Assembly (NCBI RefSeq): GCF_009738185.1 | Contig: NZ_CP046509.1 | Location: 2,855,501 to 2,919,500, forward strand | Origin: Erwinia sorbitola | GTDB lineage: Bacteria; Pseudomonadota; Gammaproteobacteria; Enterobacterales; Enterobacteriaceae | Reading direction: 5' to 3' | Length of the DNA stretch: 64,000 nt | Part shown: positions 36,836-46,100 of the stretch, piece by piece | Layout of the letters: each line of letters begins with the position of its first letter | Position numbering within the stretch: the first letter of the stretch is position 1 | Made by a program: the position numbers and the translations under genes | Notes under the pieces: model-generated | The model's database searches: none | What the model saw: the letters and a program-made list of their open reading frames with translations, nothing else | What the model was told of the DNA's origin: nothing

Positions 36836-38123
36836 CCTGGCCGTTCAAGCGGTATTTCCACGCCCGCGGCCTGAAACCCGCCGCCAGCTCCCTTTTCTCA
36901 CTCAGCTGCCCCTGCTCATTATACCGGTAGCGGCACCGCCCCGATGCGCTGACCCGCCCTTTCTCCTGGCGCTGCATCCGCACGATCTCCCCCTCCGCGG
37001 CGAACGCCGCCCTGCGGGTGCGCCCCAGCGTCAGGTTCAGGTTCGCGTCGTAGTCAAAGCGCGCACTCTCCCGGTGGATCCCCTGCAACTCAGCCTCAGT
37101 GACCTGGTCGTTAACGTCGTGCCGGTAGCGCATATCGCCCCACTTACCGTCACTTATCCGGGTAACGTTGTGCGCCCTGTCGTACTCATACCGGCGGTTC
37201 ACCGCGCTGCCGGGCGGGGCCGCCTGCGGATGAGCCAGCCCCGGCTGACAGTTAAACAGCGTCGAGTCCCTTCCCGCCGCCTGGCTGAACAGCAGACCGT
37301 TTGCCGTGTAGTTATGCGCGAGCACAAACCCGCCGGCGCTGCGGCGTACGCTCTCCCGGCCAAGGGGATCGTATTCAAAGCTCAGGGGATGGTGGTGGTT
37401 TAACTGCGTTTTTTCCAGCCGTCCGGACGCCGCGTCATAGTGCAGGCTGAGCCGGAGGGTATCCAGGGACTGGTTAATCACCCGCCCTGTTTTCGCATCG
37501 CGCTGATACGTGACGGCCCGGCCGTTAATCCGTTCGCCGGTCAGCCCGCCCCGTTCGTCATAATTAAACTCCACGGTGGCGCTGCCGTTGACCGCCGTCG
37601 TCAGCCGCCCCTCCCGGTCGTAGGTAAAATCAACCCGCTCCTGCAGCGTGGAGACGTTCTCTTCCTCCAGCCAGTACAGCTCCTGCGCCAGCCGGTCGCC
37701 GGGCGTGTAGCGGTAAGTGACCGTCTGCCGGCCGCACCGCTTTCTCACCAGCCGCCCCGCGGCATCGTAAGCATAGCGCTGGCGGCGGCCGGTGAAATCC
37801 CGCTCCTCAACAACCTGTCCCTTTGCGTCGCGGATCAGGTAATAAGATTCGCCGCCGGCGTTCGTCAGGCCCGTCAGCCGCGTCAGACGATCGTAATGAT
37901 ACGAGACGGTTTTTCCGTCCGGCCGCCGCCTCGACAGCAGCAGGTCGAAAGCCCCGTACTGACAGGTGCTTTCCCTGCCCTCGCCGTCGGTCTGCTTCCG
38001 GATGCGCCCCTCGCTGTCATAACGGATCTGCTGCCGGGATCCGTCCGGGTACGTCACCCCGGTCACGCTCTGCCCCGGCCTGGCGTGCGCAGCGCTGTGT
38101 GGCTGGATTTGAGACGGGCGCAC
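36825..38123 (-). pseudogene. internal fragment of an rhs core gene
   Basis: Encodes about 420 residues of YD-repeat sequence (repeated RYDSEGR, YDAAGRL, YDREGRL, YEYDRAHN) nearly identical to the matching part of the rhs at 43123-47746. It lacks the PAAR-bearing N-terminus, the C-terminal DPxGL cleavage motif and any toxin tip. Homology stops near 36836 and, at the upstream side, at 38100 in the Rhs segment HSAAHARPG, where SymE-like sequence begins on the other strand. It cannot encode a working Rhs effector. Confidence 0.88.
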
Positions 38124-38295
38124 ATCTCACCGTTAAAATAACCGAGGGCTGTATTGTGATTATTAAAGACAGTGATGACGCGGATGAACTGAAGCGTGAA
38201 CAGGAAACTTCGCCAGCAACTGCGGGATATTAAGCTGGCTAACCGGAATATGAAGAACGCCGCTAAAGCGGCGCTCCGGGGGATCAGGGTTTAAG
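38101..38295 (+). pseudogene. SymE-like toxin, 3' remnant
   Basis: Plus-strand reading gives GFETGAHLTVKITEGCIVI, matching the second half of SymE (known form GFDTGTPVTVKVMPGCIVL). The reading shifts frame near 38203, after which the sequence still matches the tail seen at 41290-41390. The 5' half of the gene is replaced by rhs sequence. No start codon with a ribosome site remains. Confidence 0.7.
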
Positions 38296-38361
38296 GCAGT
38301 AGCAAGCTGGAAAATATAAAATAGCCGGAGGGAATGGGGAATATTTCCCGGTATGCGCCTA

Positions 38362-38631
38362 TTAATATTTACTTATATAACTCATTAGATTACTCCAGAA
38401 ATCAGCATCCAATATACTCTCTTTACCTAGATTTAATTTCCCACCCATATCCACATAAAGATTAATATCTATATCCGTAGGGTTAAAACCTATTGCCATC
38501 AAATAAATGAATAATCCTTCATATGCCATCTCATATTCATCATGCTCCACAAAATAACAAACTTCACGTGTTATTTCTTCATCAATTTCTTTTTAATATT
38601 TATCAAGCAATTCAAGAATAGAATTTTTTCA
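38362..38631 (-). pseudogene. immunity gene remnant with in-frame stop
   Basis: An AT-rich minus-strand frame reads NSILELLDKY, then TAA at 38593-38595, then KEIDEEITREVCYFVEHDEY and on to SNLMSYISKY at 38362. Reading through the stop gives about 88 residues resembling small acidic helical immunity proteins of the MafI type (tentative). The ATG just upstream is out of frame. It follows a toxin tail, in the order expected for a toxin-immunity pair. Confidence 0.55.
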
Positions 38632-38680
38632 TACCACAGTATGATTAATTATTATCAATGCATTTCATATTCAACACTCA

Positions 38681-38940
38681 CTATAGTATCGGGTTGGGGG
38701 TTACATTTATAGAATATGCAGTTGATATCTGCCCTGCGTATGTCGGATGTCCTGCTGGATAAAAATCGACCCTAATTTCGATTCCATCTCTACCCCCTGT
38801 CACATATGGTGAATTCCATTTACCCACTCCCGAAATAGAACCGGGATCTGTATCAACATCTGTCACATGATGCAAAATATCAATATCACTCCAAACTACA
38901 GTTAAACCATTCCCGTCTTTAAAATGATATTGTCATGTTT
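38681..38940 (-). pseudogene. displaced Rhs toxin C-terminal tail
   Basis: The minus strand encodes about 80 residues (FKDGNGLTVVWSDIDILHHV, then DTDPGSISGVGKW, ending INVTPNPIL). It has no Rhs core attached and no start signal. AT-rich composition, and position directly before an immunity remnant, mark it as the 3' end of a former rhs toxin tip. The toxin class is not identified. Confidence 0.6.
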
Positions 38941-38947
38941 ATTTAAT

Positions 38948-39122
38948 CGGCTATTATTGGAAGTGGATGTTCACCCGCATATCGGCATGGACGGGATAAC
39001 GGCGAACTGTATCTGGCCGAGGACTGGCTGGCGCAGTGCTGCCTTATCGGACAACCCTGGAGATCAATGTGATGCCCGGTAAGGTGGTAATTCGGATACA
39101 GCTGATAAATATGCAGCCATAA
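38948..39122 (+). pseudogene. 3' remnant of the 120-residue SymE-linked ORF
   Basis: Plus-strand sequence matching the second half of the gene at 42291-42653: HPHIGMDG, then NGELYLAEDWLAQC and VMPGKVVI, with small deletions that break the frame. A degenerate second copy of that gene. Confidence 0.75.
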
Positions 39123-39239
39123 CAACATATAAAAAATAACCGGGAAAATCTTTTTGGGATCTTCCCTGTTTTTATTTATGGCGACTTCCTCAGCGCTTTT
39201 TAATTACTTGCTGCCCCAGAGATTGCTATTCAACCTAAT

Positions 39240-39707
39240 TCAATAACCTGACCGCCATGAAGAAAAATCAGAAACATATATTTCATTAAATATCATATCA
39301 CTAGGTATACTTTCAATGCTGTCCCCGATTTCATTATAAGGTGATGGCAATATAAGCGAGAAACCAAAATCATCGTCAATAATGACTGATCCATTAAATA
39401 TACGTTGTTTTTCAGTTAGAGCAATAACCTCTCTCATTGATTGCCCTGTATGCAATATATTTTTATACTTCCCTTTATATTTTTGATTGCAACCTATTGA
39501 GAAGATTAAGCCTTCATGATCAGTTGCGATAGTTATAGTCTTATTTAGTATATATGCATTCTTTTTACTCCCGTCAGGAAGAGAGTATTCCTTAACATCA
39601 ACCTTAAAAATAGAATAAATCTCATCTATATATGAAGATATGTTTCTATTCAGGTTAATATTTCCTAATGAACAACCGGATATTATTTCAGCATTAAAGT
39701 CTATCAT
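39240..39707 (-). CDS. putative immunity protein for the adjacent Rhs toxin
   Basis: 155 residues from ATG 39707, which follows the toxin stop at 39709 as TAATATG; ATG 39722 is possible. Acidic, AT-rich, no signal peptide or membrane helix, so cytoplasmic, as expected for neutralising a nuclease-type tip. I do not recognise the family. Role is inferred from position only. Confidence 0.6.
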   Translation of the reverse strand: MIDFNAEIISGCSLGNINLNRNISSYIDEIYSIFKVDVKEYSLPDGSKKNAYILNKTITIATDHEGLIFSIGCNQKYKGKYKNILHTGQSMREVIALTEKQRIFNGSVIIDDDFGFSLILPSPYNEIGDSIESIPSDMIFNEIYVSDFSSWRSGY

Positions 39708-39708
39708 A

Positions 39709-41217
39709 TTACAAACCACCATTTATTAACGCACCATCAATATATATCGGGGAGTCTTTTATTAGATCGTAGTTTTTAAATTCACCATGACCGATCCTTC
39801 CAAAGACAATATCCTCACCATTGTTTACTTTATAAATCTTCCAGTAATCATTGCCATGAATATTCGGCTGACTTGCATTTCCTCCTGGGTGATAATCTAG
39901 TTTATATGTTGCCCCGGATTTAGTAGTACGTACATATTGAGTATGTTGAATCGCATCGGGTCTTCCTGCTTGAGGATAATGTCTAGTCCAACCACGGCTA
40001 GTCATGAACGCATCAACATCCGCAGGTTTTTTACCTGATAATTTATCAACCCACCTTTGTGTAATTTTATCTTTTCTAGAAAAACCTTTAGGGACACTAC
40101 ATGCCGTTAACCCCAGCGGATCAATCCACCCCAGCGGATTATGCACATACCCGTACGGGTTTATCCCCCCCGCCAGCCCTATTGGATCCGGACTGATATA
40201 CTGCGCCGTATCCGGGTCATAATACCTGAACCGGTTGTAGTGTAAACCCGACTCATCGTCTTCGTACTGCCCGGGAAAACGCCACTGGCACCCCGCACGC
40301 ACCTCATCGTTTGCCGCAAATCCCCAGAGCCGGCTGCGGCCCCACGTGGTGCTGCGCGCAAACCATACCGCCTTGCCCTCCTCGCTTAACAGCTCCCGCA
40401 CGCTTCCCAGGTGGTCGCTCACCACGTAGTGCAGCCTTCCCCTTTCGTAGCGCGCAAACGGGCTCACCGCCCCGGGCTGATACAGCCACCGGATGCGACC
40501 GTCATCCGCCGGCGTGCCGTCCGCATACAGCGGGGTCTCCTCCACCATCTGTTCGCCGCACCAGAAGTAATCGTAACCGGCCGTTCGCCGCCCCTCCCCC
40601 CGCGCCACCTCCGCATCCTCACCCGCGTGCGGCGTCAGCGGGAGACGCCGTTCATCAGCGCCGCCGCCGGGAATAACCTCAAACTTCCGGATGCGCCGGC
40701 CAAACGCATCATACTCATAGCGCCAGCGTCGCCGCTCCGGCGTCAGCAGCTCCGCCAGCTGCCCCTGCCCGTTCCAGCGGTATTTCCACACCCGCGGCCT
40801 GAAACCCGCCGCCAGCTCCCTTTTCTCACTCAGCTGCCCCTGCTCATTATACCGGTAGCGGCACCGCCCCGACGCGCTGACGCGCCCTTTCTCCTGGCGC
40901 TGCATCCGCACGATCTCCCCCTCCGCGGCGAACGCCGCCCTGCGGGTGCGCTCCAGCGTCAGGTTCAGGTTCGCGTCGTAGTCAAAGCGCGCACTCTCCC
41001 GGTGGATGCCCTGCACCTCAGCCTCAGTGACCTGGTCGTTAACGTCGCGCCGGTAGCGCATATCGCCCCACTTACCGTCACTTATCCGGGTAACGTTGTG
41101 CGCCCGGTCGTACTCATACCGGCGGTTCACCGCGCTGCCGGCCAGGGCCGCCTGCGGATGAGCCAGCCCCGGCCTGGCGTGCGCAGCGCTGTGTGGCGGG
41201 GTTTGAGACGGGCGCAC
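39709..41217 (-). CDS. truncated Rhs protein with intact C-terminal toxin tip
   Basis: About 490 residues of Rhs homology. The core begins abruptly: HSAAHARPG is joined straight to LAHPQAALAG, skipping about 830 bases present in related copies. It keeps the end of the core including DPIGLAGGINPYGYVHNPLGWIDPLGL, whose paired DPxG motifs mark the autoproteolysis site. The tip of about 130 residues (from TACSVPKGFSRKDK to ALINGGL) is GC-poorer than the core and contains GATYKLDYHPGG and IHGNDYWKIYKV; the toxin class is not recognised. No PAAR domain, so delivery would need recombination onto a complete rhs. Confidence 0.8.
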   Translation of the reverse strand: MRPSQTPPHSAAHARPGLAHPQAALAGSAVNRRYEYDRAHNVTRISDGKWGDMRYRRDVNDQVTEAEVQGIHRESARFDYDANLNLTLERTRRAAFAAEGEIVRMQRQEKGRVSASGRCRYRYNEQGQLSEKRELAAGFRPRVWKYRWNGQGQLAELLTPERRRWRYEYDAFGRRIRKFEVIPGGGADERRLPLTPHAGEDAEVARGEGRRTAGYDYFWCGEQMVEETPLYADGTPADDGRIRWLYQPGAVSPFARYERGRLHYVVSDHLGSVRELLSEEGKAVWFARSTTWGRSRLWGFAANDEVRAGCQWRFPGQYEDDESGLHYNRFRYYDPDTAQYISPDPIGLAGGINPYGYVHNPLGWIDPLGLTACSVPKGFSRKDKITQRWVDKLSGKKPADVDAFMTSRGWTRHYPQAGRPDAIQHTQYVRTTKSGATYKLDYHPGGNASQPNIHGNDYWKIYKVNNGEDIVFGRIGHGEFKNYDLIKDSPIYIDGALINGGL

Positions 41218-41390
41218 CTCTCACCGTTAAAATAACCGACAGTTGTATTGTGCTGGTTCTGGACAGTGATGAAGTGAACGACCTGAAGCATGGGCAGGAA
41301 GCGCTACGCCAGCAACTGCGGGATATTAAGCTGGCTAACCGCGATATGAAGAACGCCGCTAAAGTGGTGCTATGGGGGATCAGGGTTTAA
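41191..41390 (+). pseudogene. SymE-like toxin, 3' half
   Basis: Plus-strand frame from 41193: AGFETGAPLTVKITDSCIVL followed by a charged helical tail ending NAAKVVLWGIRV. The first part matches the second half of SymE. The 5' half is missing; the sequence jumps to rhs at 41191, the same breakpoint as at 38100. Confidence 0.72.
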
Positions 41391-41407
41391 TGAGGTGAAT
41401 AAATAAA

Positions 41408-41441
41408 AATAGTCGGAAAAATCAGAAGGCTCCTTCCGGCT
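41408..41441. terminator. bidirectional terminator between symE remnant and immunity remnant
   Basis: AGTCGGAA...TTCCGGCT hairpin flanked by A-rich sequence on the left and CAAATTTT on the right. One of a set of related hairpins in this locus. Confidence 0.6.
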
Positions 41442-41447
41442 CAAATT

Positions 41448-41805
41448 TTACTTTATGTATATATCACACCCTTGAAATGTTAGAGTTTTTAACTCTATCC
41501 TGACACTCCATACATTGCCATTAAAGTTCAATTTAATATATCTTTTTCTTGGGATAACTCTAAAAAACAGAAGTCAACACATTGCCAATTTATAACATCC
41601 ACTTTATTTAAAAATTGACCAATTAATTTAATCACGATGACATTATAATCTTCACCCCAAACACCCCACTTATTTATTTCTACTTCAGGCCTCTGAATGA
41701 CATGTATATTTATAGATATTCGATCTGCCAAATCCAAACCTAATAATACTGGTTCTTGCAACCCTTTAGGGAAAAGTTTCTCTAAAAATTTGTTATGTTC
41801 TGCTG
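41448..41805 (-). pseudogene. immunity gene remnant (frameshifted, 5' truncated)
   Basis: Minus-strand frame starts without a start codon at AEHNKFLEKLFPKGLQEP and runs to an early stop at 41528; a shift of one base near 41535 continues the protein as LNFNGNVWSVRIELKTLTFQ and stops at 41448. The whole resembles small W/L-rich immunity proteins like the one at 42720. At 41805 it is joined to a fragment of a different gene. Confidence 0.6.
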
Positions 41806-41982
41806 CTTGGCTCGTCTAACGAGCAGGCACCGATTAACAACACGCGGTTAATGGAACGGTTTAAAGCGTTGGCCCAGTGCCAACCGGAAGAACAGGAGAC
41901 TGTGATCAAGTTGATCGATGCGGTGATTGTGAAGCACCGCGTTGAATCGGCCATACGGCCTGTTGACCAGAAAAAGAGCTGA
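41806..41982 (+). pseudogene. C-terminal fragment of an XRE-type regulator
   Basis: Plus-strand frame NTRLMERFKALAQCQPEEQE followed by TVIKLIDAVIVKHRVESAIR and a TGA at 41980. This is the usual C-terminus of small Cro/CI-like regulators found near symE and toxin-antitoxin genes; the DNA-binding part is gone, replaced by the immunity remnant. Confidence 0.65.
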
Positions 41983-42069
41983 GAGAGATAAGCGATCTGT
42001 AGCGCGGCGCTGATGTGCTACCAACACACCAACGCCGCTCACCACAAGCAACTATTCGAGGTAGTTATC

Positions 42070-42294
42070 ATGGCTAAGCGTGATTCTAAGTCAGGCACCC
42101 CCGTAAATAAAGCCCCCAAGACAACACGCCACTACACTGTGGGCTATACGCCCAACCGAGGTATCAAGAAGCCCGCGCCACAGCTGATTATCAAGGGGTA
42201 TTGGCTGGAATAACTGGGTTTTTTAACCGGCCAGCCAGTCACGGTAAATATTGAGCAGGGGCGATTGATTACTCAAGCGGAGGGCAATGTATGA
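42070..42294 (+). pseudogene. symE: SymE-family toxin gene with in-frame stop
   Basis: ATG 42070 with GAGG upstream. It reads TRHYTVGYTPNRG and LIIKGYWLE, the SymE N-terminus (known form RHYTVGYTPQ... LKGLWLEEAGF), then TAA at 42211-42213, then in the same frame LGFLTGQPVTVNIEQGRLII to a TGA at 42292. One G-to-T change (GAA to TAA) would explain the stop. SymE is an AbrB-fold, SOS-linked RNA-cleaving toxin in E. coli. The 3' end overlaps the next ORF as ATGA. Confidence 0.8.
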
Positions 42295-42653
42295 ACGGAA
42301 GCACTATTATACAGACAACCATAGGCGGGTTTATTCCTGAGCTGATTATCGATGGTGAGGATATTATCAAGGCGGGGTTTGTGGCGGTAGCGGTATTTAA
42401 GATAGAGCCGTACCAGGATAGGTTGGTAATAACGTTGGTTTCTGATGAGGAAGAGATTGAGCGGTTATTATTGGCGAGGGACGCTCACCCGCATATCGGC
42501 ATGGACGGGATACGGGATAACGGTGAGCTGTATCTGGCCCGGGACTGGCTGACGCAGTGCGGCCTGACTTGGCAACCGCTGGCGATCAGCGTGATGCCCG
42601 GTAAGGTGGTGATTCAAGCACAGCAAAGGATAACTCAGCATAACATGTATTAA
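42291..42653 (+). CDS. SymE-linked protein of unknown function (120 residues)
   Basis: Starts inside the symE stop (ATGA), so coupled to it. The C-terminal part, DWLTQCGLTWQPLAISVMPG followed by KVVIQAQ, looks like the SymE second half (sheet with PVTVKVMPGCIVL). The N-terminal part has no recognised motif. It could be a SymE paralogue with a new N-terminus. A decayed second copy lies at 38948-39122, so the pair was probably mobilised together. Confidence 0.65.
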   Translation: MNGSTIIQTTIGGFIPELIIDGEDIIKAGFVAVAVFKIEPYQDRLVITLVSDEEEIERLLLARDAHPHIGMDGIRDNGELYLARDWLTQCGLTWQPLAISVMPGKVVIQAQQRITQHNMY

Positions 42654-42662
42654 TCCAAGCCA

Positions 42663-42691
42663 ACGGAGCAATCATAATAAATTGCTCCGTT
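42663..42691. terminator. hairpin between convergent genes
   Basis: Inverted repeat with 10-11 base arms (ACGGAGCAAT and ATTGCTCCGT) and an 8-base AT-rich loop, between the stop codons of the 120-residue ORF and the immunity gene. T tracts are weak. Confidence 0.55.
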
Positions 42692-42719
42692 ATAAATATT
42701 ATCTGGTTGTTTAAAAAAG

Positions 42720-43109
42720 CTAATCCCACCTTTCATCTATATATGGTGTAACTCCTTCTATCGTTAAAAATTTTGATTTACAGTACAAGTCAAGCTCATT
42801 ATTTTTTATTCTTATTTCAGAGTAATCTTTTAAAGAGTTTATTATAGGAGAGCAAAAGAAACCGACTCTTGAACCAATAATATTCAATTGGATCAAGCCA
42901 CCAAAAGTAATCACTAAACTAAGGGCATTAAAACCCTCTCCATTCCATTTTTCTGGGTATTTTTTTGGCATCCCCTTGCAATAAAAATTAAATTTTAAGT
43001 CTGAAAATCGCTCCAGCGAAAAGCTATTTATCTCAACGGATTCTATACTCAATTCATTATTAAACATAAATTGAATCTTTTCTTTTCCTAAAGCACTTTG
43101 AAACCACAT
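42720..43109 (-). CDS. immunity protein (Imm50-like) for the adjacent Rhs tip
   Basis: 129 residues from ATG 43109, which has AAGGGAGGG upstream and follows the toxin stop by 13 bases. Pattern MWFQSALGKEKIQFMF, then PEKWNGEGFNALSLVITFGG, resembles the Imm50 family of immunity proteins. No membrane helix. Expected to bind and block the toxin tip encoded just upstream. Confidence 0.65.
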   Translation of the reverse strand: MWFQSALGKEKIQFMFNNELSIESVEINSFSLERFSDLKFNFYCKGMPKKYPEKWNGEGFNALSLVITFGGLIQLNIIGSRVGFFCSPIINSLKDYSEIRIKNNELDLYCKSKFLTIEGVTPYIDERWD

Positions 43110-43122
43110 TATAAACCCTCCC

Positions 43123-46100
43123 TTAAAAATTATAATGACCATGAGTTCCTGACACACTACCTGTATTTAAATTCTCAGAAGATCTGACATTAAAGTGCGG
43201 TTCTGCTCCATGCAAAGGGGTTGCCTTAGCATGACCTAAACTATGTTCCTGTATAAAGACAGGCTTGCCCTGACTATTAGTAAATTCATACTGTCTTGTT
43301 TTTATTGGCTGTCCAGTGTTATTTAATATTTTATTGCCACTACCATCTAATAGATCAGGTCTTGTAATTGATTTAGGCTGTTGATTCATCGGTATTCCAG
43401 CATCGCGTTTCGCCTGCCTAAATGCGTCTCTTCGACTAGAACCCTCATATGTGGTTTTCTTATTAGGAGCTTGGCATCCTGCCAACCCTAATGGGTCTAT
43501 CCATGTAAGAGGATTTTTAACATAGGCATATAAGTTTATCCCCCCCGCCAGCCCTATTGGATCCGGACTGATATACTGCGCCGTATCCGGGTCATAATAC
43601 CTGAACCGGTTGTAGTGTAAACCCGACTCATCGTCTTCGTACTGCCCGGGAAAACGCCACTGGCACCCCGCACGCACCTCATCGTTTGCCGCAAATCCCC
43701 AGAGCCGGCTGCGGCCCCACGTCGTGCTGCGCGCAAACCATACCGCCTTGCCCTCCTCGCTTAACAGCTCCCGCACGCTTCCCAGATGGTCGCTCACCAC
43801 GTAGTGCAGCCTTCCCCTTTCGTAGCGCGCAAACGGGCTCACCGCCCCGGGCTGATACAGCCACCGGATGCGACCGTCATCCGCCGGCGTGCCGTCCGCA
43901 TACAGCGGGGTCTCCTCCACCATCTGTTCGCCGCACCAGAAGTAATCGTAACCGGCCGTTCGCCGCGCCTCCCCCCGCGCTGACGCCGCATCCTCACCCG
44001 CGTGCGGCGTCAGCGGGAGACGCCGTTCATCAGCGCCGCCGCCGGGAATAACCTCAAACTTCCGGATGCGCCGGCCAAACGCATCATACTCATAGCGCCA
44101 GCGCCGCCGCTCCGGCGTCAGCAGCTCCGCCAGCTGCCCCTGCCCGTTCCAGCGGTATTTCCACACCCGCGGCCTGAAACCCGCCGCCAGCTCCCTTTTC
44201 TCACTCAGCTGCCCCTGCTCATTATACCGGTAGCGGCACCGCCCCGACGCGCTGACGCCCTTTCTCCTGGCGCTGCATCCGCACGATCTCCCCCTCCGCG
44301 GCGAACGCCGCCCTGCGGGTGCGCCCCAGCGTCAGGTTCAGGTTCGCGTCGTAGTCAAAGCGCGCACTCTCCCGGTGGATCCCCTGCAACTCAGCCTCAG
44401 TGACCTGGTCGTTAACGTCGTGCCGGTAGCGCATATCGCCCCACTTACCGTCACTTATCCGGGTAACGTTGTGCGCCCTGTCGTACTCATACCGGCGGTT
44501 CACCGCGCTGCCGGCCAGGGCCGCCTGCGGATGAGCCAGCCCCGGCTGACAGTTAAACAGCGTCGAGTCCCTTCCCGCCGCCTGGCTGAACAGCAGACCG
44601 TTTGCCGTGTAGTTATGCGCGAGCACAAACCCGCCGGCGCTGCGGCGTACGCTCTCCCGGCCAAGGGGATCGTATTCAAAGCTCAGGGGATGGTGGTGGT
44701 TTAACTGCGTTTTTTCCAGCCGTCCGGACGCCGCGTCATAGTGCAGGCTGAGCCGGAGGGTATCCAGGGACTGGTTAATCACCCGCCCCGTTTTCGCATC
44801 ACGCTGATACGTGACGGCCCGGCCGTTAATCCGTTCGCCGGTCAGTCCGCCCCGTTCGTCATAATTAAACTCCACGGTGGCGCTGCCGTTGACCGCCGTC
44901 GTCAGCCGCCCCTCCCGGTCGTAGGTAAAATCAACCTGCTCCTGCAGCGTGGAGACGTTCTCTTCCTCCAGCCAGTACAGCTCCTGCGCCAGCCGGTCGC
45001 CGGGCGTGTAGCGGTAAGTGACCGTCTGCCGGCCGCACCGCTTTCTCACCAGCCGCCCCGCGGCATCGTAAGCATAGCGCTGCCGGCGTCCGGTGAAATC
45101 CTGCTCCTCAACAACCTGTCCCTTTGCGTCGCGGATCAGGTAATAAGATTCGCCGCCGGCGTTCGTCAGGCCCGTCAGCCGCGTCAGACGATCGTAATGA
45201 TACGAGACGGTTTTTCCGTCCGGCCGCTGCCGGGACAGCAGCAGGTCGAAAGCCCCGTACTGACAGATGCTTTCCCTGCCCTCGCCGTCGGTCTGCTTCC
45301 GGATGCGCCCCTCGCTGTCATAACGGATCTGCTGCCGGGATCCGTCCGGGTACGTCACCCCGGTCACGCTCTGCCCCGGCCTGGCGTGCGCAGCGCTGTG
45401 TGAATAGCGCGTTTTCTGCCCGTGGGCGTCGGTGAACCACAGCCGCCCGAGCACATCAACGTGACAGCGCGTGGTAATATTACCCGGCGCGGTTATTGCC
45501 GACAGCTGGCCGTATGCATCATATCTGTAACGCCACTCCAGGCCGGAGGAGTGCTGCTCCGTAACGATATTTCCGCAGGCATCATAACGCCAGTCAATGG
45601 CCAGGCCCGACGGACAGACCGTCCTGCGCAGCATGCCCTTATCATCATACTGCCAGCGCCAGGCCTCACTCTCCCCCCGGATGACGCCGGTTATCTGCCC
45701 CCGGCTGTCATAGCGGTACCGCAGCGGGAGATCGCCGGGCGGCGTGACCTCCAGCAGCTCCCCCAGCGCATTATACTGATACGAGGTGACCCGGCCGGTC
45801 TCATCGGTGGTACGCGTCAGCCGGGTCAGATCCCATTCGGATAACACCACCCCGTTTAACGGATCGACGGCCCGGGTGACCAGATCCGCTTCATTATAAT
45901 AATAATGCGTTTCCCCGCCCTCAGCGTCGATATAGATATTATGCCGGTTCAGATCGTCATAAATAAATCTGTCGTTATAATGTCCCTGCGCGGTGCGCGT
46001 TGCCACGACCCGCCCGGTATCGTCATAGTCGATCCAGGCCTGCGTTTGATCGGTGTCCCGCCAGTGCACCATAAATCCTTTATCATTATATTCATGATAA

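Noticed and set aside
36576..37403. Plus-strand open frame of 275 residues near the tRNAs
   Set aside because: Its second half is antisense to rhs core sequence and its first half has no recognisable features or ribosome site.
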